NCBI GenBank assembly: GCA_964415975.1
Contig: CAYQCN010000013.1
Location: 1 to 20,668 of the forward strand
From: CAYQCN01 sp964415975
GTDB lineage: Bacteria > Patescibacteriota > Saccharimonadia > QS-5-54-17
Direction of reading: 5' to 3'
Length of the DNA: 20,668 bases
Position 1 is the stretch's first letter. Each line of letters begins with the position of its first letter. Shown here one piece after another: positions 14,779-20,668 of this stretch. The notes below the pieces were generated by a model. That model saw nothing but the letters and a program-made list of their open reading frames with translations. It did not search any database and had not been told where the DNA came from. A program made the translations under genes and the position numbers.

Positions 14779-17388
14779 ATGAGAGCATTACTTACCCGTG
14801 TATTCGGCGACCCAGCAGAGAAAGAGTTGAAGCGCTTACAGTCTAGTGTTGTCGGCATTAATGAGGTTGAGTCTGAATATAGCCAGCTAAGCGATAAAGA
14901 CTTAAAGAGCCAAACCGACAGACTCAAAGACAGAATCTTAGAAGGTGAAGATGTAGACGATGTATTGATAGACGCGTTTGCAGTTATGCGTGAAGCAGCC
15001 AATAGAGTATTGGGCATGAGGCATTTTGATGTACAACTGCTCGGTGGCATGGTGATGCACAAAGGCAACATTGCCGAGATGAAGACCGGCGAAGGTAAAA
15101 CTTTGGTAGCGACTTTGCCGGTATATTTAAATGCGTTGAGCGGCAAGAGCGTTCATGTCGTTACAGTTAACGACTATCTAGCTCAGCGTGACGCCGGCTG
15201 GATGGGCGAGGTTTATGATTATTTGGGCTTATCTGTGGGTGTTATTGTTAATGGCAATAATGCTTTCATCTATGACTCGGAGTTTGAGGATGAGAGCCAT
15301 TCTGATCCTCGTTTACGTCATTTTAGACGTGTAGACAAAAAGGAAACCTACGATTGTGATGTTGTATATGGCACTAACAATGAGTTTGGGTTTGATTACC
15401 TGCGGGACAATATGGCCACCAGTAAAGACAAGATGGTCCAGCGCGACCTGAGTTTTGCGATTGTAGACGAAGTAGACTCTATATTGATAGACGAAGCTAG
15501 AACCCCTCTGATAATTTCTGCTCCAGCCGAAAAATCTGCAGACCTATACCAGCAGTATGCTTCTGTTGCCAGTAAGCTTGAGCCAGAAGTAGATTATAAG
15601 GTTGACGAGAAACGGAGAGTATCTACTTTAACCGATGAAGGAGTATCTAAGGTAGAAGATATACTCAATATCGATAACCTATACGACTCTGCTCATGTTC
15701 AGGCAGTGTTTCATCTTGATCAAGCTCTTAAGGCTCAATCACTTTACACCAAGGACAAAAATTATGTTGTACGTGATGGCGAAGTTGTGATAGTTGATGA
15801 ATTCACTGGGCGCATGATGCCCGGGCGGCGCTTTAGCGAAGGTATACATCAAGCGATTGAAGCCAAAGAGGGAGTACGCGTACTTCAGGAGTCTATGACG
15901 CTTGCTACAATCAGCTTCCAAAACTACTTTCGACAGTATGAAAAACTAAGCGGAATGACAGGAACTGCTAAGACAGAAGAAGAGGAGTTCCAGAACATTT
16001 ATGACCTAGACGTCATACAAGTGCCGACCAACGAGCCGATGATAAGAGAGGACATGCCAGACCGCATCTATAAGACCGAAGACGGCAAGTTCAAGTCCCT
16101 CATCGAAGATGTATCTAAGCGTAACGAAGCCGGCCAGCCGGTTCTGATTGGTACATCCTCAATCGAGAAGAACGAAAAACTCAGCAAGATGCTAAATGAC
16201 AAAGGAATAGGTCATGAAGTTCTTAACGCCAAAAATAACGAGAAAGAGGCAGAGATAGTCGAGAAGGCCGGGTCGTGGGGGTCGGTGACACTGGCGACAA
16301 ATATCGCCGGACGTGGTACGGATATAGTTTTAGGTGATGGTGTTCGAGAGGTAGGTGGATTGCATGTACTGGGCAGTGAGAGGCATGAATCGCGTAGAAT
16401 CGACAACCAGCTTAGAGGTAGGGCCGGTCGTCAAGGTGACCCAGGCTCTTCTCAATTCTATGTAAGCCTAGAAGACGATATCATGCGCATCTTCGGAGGT
16501 GAGCGTATGAGCGGAGTTATGAACTCTTTAGGAGTGGATGATACTACTCCTATAGAGAACAAGATGATATCAAAGCAGCTTGAGAGTGCTCAAAAAAGAG
16601 TAGAGTCGCACAACTATGACTCCAGGAAAAATGTATTGCAGTATGACGATGTCATGGACAAGCACCGTCAGACTATATATGCAAGACGTCGCCGGATACT
16701 AGAAGATGATTCTCACAAAGAGGAGATATTAGAGATGATTTCAAGTGTCATTAAACATGATTTACTATCTTTTCAATCCAGTGAGGGTGAGGAAGGCGTT
16801 GATGTAGATGGAGTGATAGAGCACTTTAAGCCTTGGCTGCCACTAGACGAGTCGGCTATAAAGAAGGCAAATCAAGATGACTTACATACAGCCTTGCTCG
16901 CTGCGGCTGAGGATGCATATGAAAGTAGAGAAGAGCAGTTTGGTGAGGAGGTGATGCGCCACCTAGAGCGCCATATATATCTGGGCTCCCTAGACAGGCT
17001 GTGGATGGATCACCTAGAAAGTATGTCTCATCTGCGCGAGGGCATTCAGTGGCGAGGTATGGCTCAGAAGCAGCCCATAGTTGAATACAAGAGAGAAGCC
17101 AGGATTATGTTTGACCAGTTACTAGCCGATATAGAACAAGAAGTTGCTACCAATATATTTCGTGTTGCACCACGGGCCCAGAAGCAATCTGAAGAGTCGG
17201 AAACCGAGCTTACTAAGGCTGCTCGTCAGGCTCAGGCTAGCGGCGGTAGTCAGCAAAAGGATGGCAAAATCAATACAGTACGTAAAACCGAATCTGAAAA
17301 AGTCGGCCGAAATGATGCCTGCCCGTGCGGTTCAGGGCTTAAGTATAAAAAATGCGGTCTTATAAATGCACCGGAACATAAAAGCTAA
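14779..17388 (+). CDS. secA: Preprotein translocase motor SecA
   Basis: ATPase that drives unfolded preproteins through SecYEG. The Walker A motif is GEGKT (104-108) in AEMKTGEGKTLVATLPVYLNAL, and Walker B is DEVDSILIDEARTPLIIS (from residue 230). The second nucleotide-binding fold includes VTLATNIAGRGTDIVLG and HESRRIDNQLRGRAGRQGDPG. The helical scaffold and wing (about 590-810) contain KNVLQYDDVMDKHRQTIY and DRLWMDHLESMSHLREGIQWRGMAQKQP. The C-terminal zinc peptide is GRNDACPCGSGLKYKKCG with C848, C850 and C859, but the fourth ligand, normally His or Cys directly after the third Cys, is G860. The 869-aa length is normal. The ATG is chosen for the family start (ALLTRVFGDPAEKELKRL); the nearest AAGG is 16 bases upstream, too far to be typical. 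Confidence 0.97.
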   Translation: MRALLTRVFGDPAEKELKRLQSSVVGINEVESEYSQLSDKDLKSQTDRLKDRILEGEDVDDVLIDAFAVMREAANRVLGMRHFDVQLLGGMVMHKGNIAEMKTGEGKTLVATLPVYLNALSGKSVHVVTVNDYLAQRDAGWMGEVYDYLGLSVGVIVNGNNAFIYDSEFEDESHSDPRLRHFRRVDKKETYDCDVVYGTNNEFGFDYLRDNMATSKDKMVQRDLSFAIVDEVDSILIDEARTPLIISAPAEKSADLYQQYASVASKLEPEVDYKVDEKRRVSTLTDEGVSKVEDILNIDNLYDSAHVQAVFHLDQALKAQSLYTKDKNYVVRDGEVVIVDEFTGRMMPGRRFSEGIHQAIEAKEGVRVLQESMTLATISFQNYFRQYEKLSGMTGTAKTEEEEFQNIYDLDVIQVPTNEPMIREDMPDRIYKTEDGKFKSLIEDVSKRNEAGQPVLIGTSSIEKNEKLSKMLNDKGIGHEVLNAKNNEKEAEIVEKAGSWGSVTLATNIAGRGTDIVLGDGVREVGGLHVLGSERHESRRIDNQLRGRAGRQGDPGSSQFYVSLEDDIMRIFGGERMSGVMNSLGVDDTTPIENKMISKQLESAQKRVESHNYDSRKNVLQYDDVMDKHRQTIYARRRRILEDDSHKEEILEMISSVIKHDLLSFQSSEGEEGVDVDGVIEHFKPWLPLDESAIKKANQDDLHTALLAAAEDAYESREEQFGEEVMRHLERHIYLGSLDRLWMDHLESMSHLREGIQWRGMAQKQPIVEYKREARIMFDQLLADIEQEVATNIFRVAPRAQKQSEESETELTKAARQAQASGGSQQKDGKINTVRKTESEKVGRNDACPCGSGLKYKKCGLINAPEHKS

Positions 17389-17427
17389 CAAAATACGCTC
17401 AAGTAGAGAAAGGGGCATATAAGTCAT

Positions 17428-18702
17428 ATGCAGCATAGCATCCATGAAGCCAAGCTTAAAAACGGAGCCCAAGGCCTAATTATTCGGGTGCCGGGAGTCG
17501 ATGTAGTCAGGATATTAGTAGAGTTTCGAGCAGGGTATGATCTGGGTGATTGGGCTAAGTTTGAGCTGCCGCATGTCATGGAGCACATGATGTTTACCAA
17601 TAAAAGCTATCCCGAGCCTGGCCAGTTCTCTAAAGAGGTCGAAAAGAACGGGGCCTTTAATAACGCTTACACGAGCTCGACCAGTCTAGAGTACGATTAT
17701 GAATGCGCTGCATTTGAGGTGGAGCGGATTGCCAATTTGATAGGTGTACAGATAGCCGAGCCCACGTTCCCGAGCGATGAGTTTGGCAATGAGGTGGGGA
17801 ACGTTATAGAGGAGCTAAACGGAAATTTGTCAAACCCAATGCATAGCGCATCTTACAACCTATCTGTTGCTCAGGAGGGTTTGCCGTCAATACAAGACAG
17901 GATTGCCCAGATTGATAGCATGTCGACCGATGATTTACATCGTTGGTATCGTCACACTCATACTGGAGCCAATATGCGCTTTATAGTTGCAGGTGATGTA
18001 GACTTTGAAGATAAGGTATTGCCTTTTCTAGATGTTGATTTGTCACAAGGAGAAAGGTTAGAAGTCCCTCCTGTCGCCTCTGAACCTTTAGAATTTCCTA
18101 TAGTAGAGTCTCGTGAGATTCCTCAGATCTATTATGTAGCCAGATCTAATATATCTAGCACCTACTCTTACCGTGAGATGCTGGCTGCACGTCTTGCGAC
18201 AAACATATTGAGCGCAGGGTTTACGTCTACACTTCTAGGCAAAGCGCGCCAGAAAGGACTAGTGTATGGTTTGGGCATGGGTATAGATCGAGATATGAAT
18301 GAGACTGGCTGGGGATTTAGAGGTATGGTGACGCCGGAACATGCCAAAGATTATTTCGACTTAGCTACCGATGAGATAAGTAAAGTGATAAATGGTGATG
18401 TGACAACTGAGCAGTTCCAAGCCACTAAGCAGCTGATGAGGGGAAACCGCGCGCTTAACTACCAGAAGACAAGCAACTTTGTAAATTACTATGAGAGCTT
18501 TTTCACTCTAGGCTACAACGACTTTGAAGATTTCGATCGCATTGTAGATGAGCTAACGATAGAGGAAGTGACTAGTTGTTTTAGTCGGCTGTTTGAGTCG
18601 TCTAAGCCAGGAATGAGTTTCTTAGGGGCAGTCGATGAAACACAGGCCGCTGAATACGGCAGCCGATTGCAACCAATTTGGGGCTCAAGCTCTACTAGCT
18701 AG
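17428..18702 (+). CDS. M16-family zinc metallopeptidase
   Basis: Pitrilysin/processing-peptidase family protein. The inverted zinc motif HxxEH is H49-V-M-E52-H53 in LPHVMEHMMFTNKSY. The downstream helix FGNEVGNVIEELNGN supplies E122 and the zinc ligand E129, at the expected spacing from H53, so this subunit should be catalytically competent. NNAYTSSTSLEYDY and the second-domain pattern GFTSTLLGKARQKGLVYGLGMG with a Tyr-containing substrate loop fit family members of about 420 aa, such as YmxG/PqqL-like single proteins. No signal peptide is visible, so the location may be cytoplasmic. It lies 39 bp after secA, with AAAGGGG upstream at 12 bases spacing. A second M16 partner gene, often adjacent in heterodimeric systems, is not seen. 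Confidence 0.93.
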   Translation: MQHSIHEAKLKNGAQGLIIRVPGVDVVRILVEFRAGYDLGDWAKFELPHVMEHMMFTNKSYPEPGQFSKEVEKNGAFNNAYTSSTSLEYDYECAAFEVERIANLIGVQIAEPTFPSDEFGNEVGNVIEELNGNLSNPMHSASYNLSVAQEGLPSIQDRIAQIDSMSTDDLHRWYRHTHTGANMRFIVAGDVDFEDKVLPFLDVDLSQGERLEVPPVASEPLEFPIVESREIPQIYYVARSNISSTYSYREMLAARLATNILSAGFTSTLLGKARQKGLVYGLGMGIDRDMNETGWGFRGMVTPEHAKDYFDLATDEISKVINGDVTTEQFQATKQLMRGNRALNYQKTSNFVNYYESFFTLGYNDFEDFDRIVDELTIEEVTSCFSRLFESSKPGMSFLGAVDETQAAEYGSRLQPIWGSSSTS

Positions 18703-18846
18703 AATCAGCCGAACTAATATTTTTTGCACTATAGATTGCCTGCTGATAGTGAACAGTATTTATACAATTATACTTATGGGCTGGCAAGTTTAGGCCATTA
18801 TGTTTTCCTCATCAAAGCTGTAGGGCTATTTTTTATAAGGAGAAAC

Positions 18847-18900
18847 ATGGCTGTGTCTGGCCTTTTACATATATTTGACAAATTTGCAAAATACTGCTAA
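18847..18900 (+). CDS. Possible 17-residue peptide gene
   Basis: ATG 18847 is preceded by TAAGGAG (18836-18842) at a four-base spacing, one of the best ribosome binding sites in the window. The frame encodes MAVSGLLHIFDKFAKYC and stops at TAA 18898-18900. The peptide has a hydrophobic face (VSGLLHIF) and two lysines, suggesting a small amphipathic helix ending in Cys. It could be a free peptide, a leader of the gene at 18957, or coincidence. Its last codons overlap the -35 and -10 boxes proposed for that gene. No homologue is recognised. Confidence 0.4.
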   Translation: MAVSGLLHIFDKFAKYC

Positions 18901-18903
18901 TGT
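18875..18903 (+). promoter_or_regulatory. Promoter with perfect -35 and extended -10, upstream of the right-end gene
   Basis: TTGACA (18875-18880) is followed after 17 bp by TAATGT (18898-18903), which is directly preceded by TGC, an extended -10 element. Transcription would start near 18910, giving a leader of about 47 nt that contains AAGG (18946-18949) seven bases before ATG 18957. The leader itself is strongly A/T rich. Confidence 0.5.
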
Positions 18904-18956
18904 ATAAAGATAATCAAAATAATAAAACAATAAAATTAATTGCAAAAGGCAGTATT

Positions 18957-20668
18957 ATGAGCAAAGAACAATTTCCACAATCATCAAACGATACAATCGA
19001 ACAACCGCAATTCAATAACTTCAAAGAAGACGAATCGAGCGGACTTCTGTTGCCTGTCGCTGATAATTCTGAGAGCGCTGAACGTGACGCACAGTCGGCA
19101 GTACTAGGCACTGAAGGCATGGGCTCATTAAAAGTCGGCTTTGATGAGGCTGAAGAAATGGAGCGTATTGCTGAGGAAGATGCAGATGCAGAAAGGCACA
19201 TGCTGAATCCTGCAAATGTACTGGATTTAAAGGCTGCATATGATAATCAGCTTGAAAGAACTAGGCGTGAAAAAGCTATTCCTGGAGGCGACTCTTCTAT
19301 GATAGACCGAGAGGCCGATGCCGCTCTTTCCGATACATTAAAGACTGAGATGATTGCTGAGTATGTGCAAACAGGAAGAGAATCAGACAACCCTCGTCAG
19401 GTATCAGATGAAGTGCTGCAGCAAATATCGAGCATGATGGAGCGCTCTTATGAAGAACTTGAATCTATTGCAAATCAGGCTGCACAAGCCGAAAGCAATA
19501 GCTCAGCAGACCCAGAAGATGCTCAAGCTGAAAATGATGAAGAAGGTAATCCTGCAAAAAGCGGCAGCGCTGAGCAGCTGACTATCGATGATATTCAGGT
19601 GGACGATAATGAATCCGAGCCCGTGAATACCTCAGATGCTAAAGGTGACGTGTCGTCGGCTGACGATGCCGAGTCATCTTCTGCCGATTCTAGCGATGAA
19701 GATGGAGAAGACCGCGACACTTTGCGCAGACGTCGAGCCGATACCATGACGCCTAATGAGTTAGCCGCGCAACAACGTATGCAAAACGAAGTCAATGAAT
19801 CTAGTTTAGAAGATAAGCAAGAAGCACTAGCAAGCTTGACCCTAGCTCCTGGCAATATCGCATCTTGGCGTAAAGCTTTCCGAGATACTTTTGAAGAGGA
19901 TGCACACAATGATGAGACCGCGCGTGAGTTTGTGCGTAGGCGCATAGAACAGCTTGGCGTTAAGGAAATAGCAACCGTAGATTTGTCTGAACAGCTTAAA
20001 GATTTAGTGTTGGCTTCTGATGAAGACTTTTCTGTATATACAGAAGCTTATGATCGCGCTAGAGGTATAGACAGAGATAATTTAGTGGATCAGTTTGATG
20101 AGTCGGAAAGTGGCCAGTATGGTCTTAGCGTGCGCGCTTCTACTTACCTAGAAAGTAGGTGGCGCGAACTTAAAGAGCGCATAGGAATTGAAGGTAGAGA
20201 AGGGCGTGTCGCAGCTGGAGTTGGGGCAGTTGCTACAGTTGCAGCTGGATACTTGGCGCTCAGGTATGGAGTCGAGACGGGCGTAGCAGAAGCTCAAGCC
20301 GATATGGCTCAGCAGATGGCTGAGCTGCAGGCAGAAGCTGGAGAACAAGTTGGAGACTTAAGAGGCGTCATAGAAGAGCAGCAAGACCTTATACAAGAGC
20401 AGCAAGATGTTATAGCTGATTTGCAAGAACAGCTTGAAGGAGCAGACGCTGATAGCTCAGAAGGGGGCGGCGGTCCTAATGACTTTGAGTCTACAACTGG
20501 CGATATATCAGAACAGCTTGGCTTGCCTCAAGATTATATCGAGAGAACTTCTGAAGGATATGTTGTAACTGCTATGCCTGGTGACGAAACTGACAGTATC
20601 TGGCGTGCTGCGGAACACTCTCTTACAGATTACACCGGTCAACAGCCAAGTACAGAGCAGATCAATGC
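18957..20668 (+). CDS. Unrecognised acidic single-pass membrane protein with coiled coil, 3' end beyond the window
   Basis: The frame is open from ATG 18957 to the window edge: 570 codons without a stop. Residues 1-417 are hydrophilic and rich in Asp, Glu, Ser, Ala and Gln. They include a highly acidic, probably disordered part around 200-260 (with SADDAESSSADSSDEDGEDRD-like composition) followed by RRRR-type basic residues. A helical part follows that ends in WRELKERIGIEGREGR (402-417). One membrane segment lies at about 418-435 (VAAGVGAVATVAAGYLAL). A coiled coil with seven-residue periodicity follows (about 440-495; IEEQQDL, IQEQQDV, IADLQEQ at 472-492), then a Gly-rich linker (503-506) and the start of a C-terminal domain containing GYVVTAMPGDETDSIWRAAE (534-553), faintly LysM-like. 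Basic residues before the membrane segment suggest N-inside, C-outside. AAGG seven bases upstream sets the start. Function unknown. Confidence 0.85.
   Translation, partial: MSKEQFPQSSNDTIEQPQFNNFKEDESSGLLLPVADNSESAERDAQSAVLGTEGMGSLKVGFDEAEEMERIAEEDADAERHMLNPANVLDLKAAYDNQLERTRREKAIPGGDSSMIDREADAALSDTLKTEMIAEYVQTGRESDNPRQVSDEVLQQISSMMERSYEELESIANQAAQAESNSSADPEDAQAENDEEGNPAKSGSAEQLTIDDIQVDDNESEPVNTSDAKGDVSSADDAESSSADSSDEDGEDRDTLRRRRADTMTPNELAAQQRMQNEVNESSLEDKQEALASLTLAPGNIASWRKAFRDTFEEDAHNDETAREFVRRRIEQLGVKEIATVDLSEQLKDLVLASDEDFSVYTEAYDRARGIDRDNLVDQFDESESGQYGLSVRASTYLESRWRELKERIGIEGREGRVAAGVGAVATVAAGYLALRYGVETGVAEAQADMAQQMAELQAEAGEQVGDLRGVIEEQQDLIQEQQDVIADLQEQLEGADADSSEGGGGPNDFESTTGDISEQLGLPQDYIERTSEGYVVTAMPGDETDSIWRAAEHSLTDYTGQQPSTEQIN

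Noticed and set aside
14763..15146. 127-codon minus-strand frame over the start of secA
   Set aside because: It is antisense to well-supported SecA coding sequence, is serine-rich from reversed acidic codons, and has no family motif.
18682..18725. Possible terminator after the M16 gene (nested GGCT/AGCC and AGCT/AGCT arms, then TTTTTT)
   Set aside because: The stems are only four pairs each, interrupted by loops, and the T run begins nine bases after the last arm, so it is too weak to call.
19595..19945. Minus-strand frame of 116 codons near the right end
   Set aside because: The plus strand is open through the whole region from ATG 18957, with a ribosome binding site and promoter, and the minus frame is Ser-rich shadow of acidic codons.
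1..20668. UGA-to-glycine recoding, as in some Patescibacteria
   Set aside because: TGA terminates several conserved genes (tsf, frr, proS, mreC, serS) at family-typical lengths and no in-frame TGA interrupts a conserved domain.
1..20668. CRISPR arrays, tRNA genes, transposases, phage genes
   Set aside because: Reading the gaps showed no regularly spaced repeats, no tRNA-like T-arm/acceptor patterns and no mobile-element proteins; the longest gap is about 250 bp.

Overview
The window reads as ordinary bacterial chromosome, most likely from a Candidatus Saccharibacteria (TM7) or related Patescibacteria genome. The evidence is inferential: compact housekeeping genes with 4-26 bp overlaps, a Thermus-length EF-Ts, a proline-tRNA ligase without the editing insertion, a class I lysine-tRNA ligase, familiar gene clusters with members missing, and lysine-rich tails on ribosomal proteins. 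TAA, TAG and TGA are all used as stops (TGA ends tsf, frr, proS, mreC, serS and hpf overlaps it), so the code is the standard bacterial one, not the UGA=Gly code of Gracilibacteria/Absconditabacteria. No rRNA, tRNA, CRISPR array, insertion sequence or prophage was seen.

Layout. At 1-390, on the minus strand, lie the first codons of a gene leaving the left edge and rpmE (bL31). All other genes are on the plus strand. Positions 579-5340 hold a translation/envelope cluster: rpsB, tsf, frr, uppS, rseP and a CPBP-type membrane protease fused to a degenerate J domain. Compared with the usual rpsB-tsf-pyrH-frr-uppS-cdsA-dxr-rseP order, pyrH, cdsA and dxr are absent. proS follows (5358-6608). Positions 6694-10908 hold the rod-shape cluster mreB-mreC-mreD-mrdA. 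Positions 10990-14664 hold greA, lysS (class I), serS and hpf. Positions 14779-18702 hold secA and an M16 zinc peptidase. From 18957 to the right edge runs an unrecognised, open-ended, very acidic single-pass membrane protein with a coiled coil, preceded by a possible 17-residue peptide gene with a strong ribosome binding site.

How the genes work together: ribosomal proteins, elongation factor, ribosome recycling and hibernation factors and three tRNA ligases serve translation. UppS supplies the undecaprenyl carrier, and MreBCD with PBP2 direct lateral wall synthesis. SecA exports proteins, while RseP, the CPBP protein and the M16 peptidase are candidate envelope or protein-turnover proteases.

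The most interesting signals are (i) -10 boxes that end 7-11 nt before start codons, predicting leaderless or near-leaderless mRNAs for rpmE, mreB, mrdA and serS, (ii) a 9-bp perfect inverted repeat in the rpsB leader, (iii) the J-like/CPBP fusion, (iv) the 17-residue peptide gene, and (v) the unidentified acidic membrane protein at the right end. No clearly new multi-gene system is visible.
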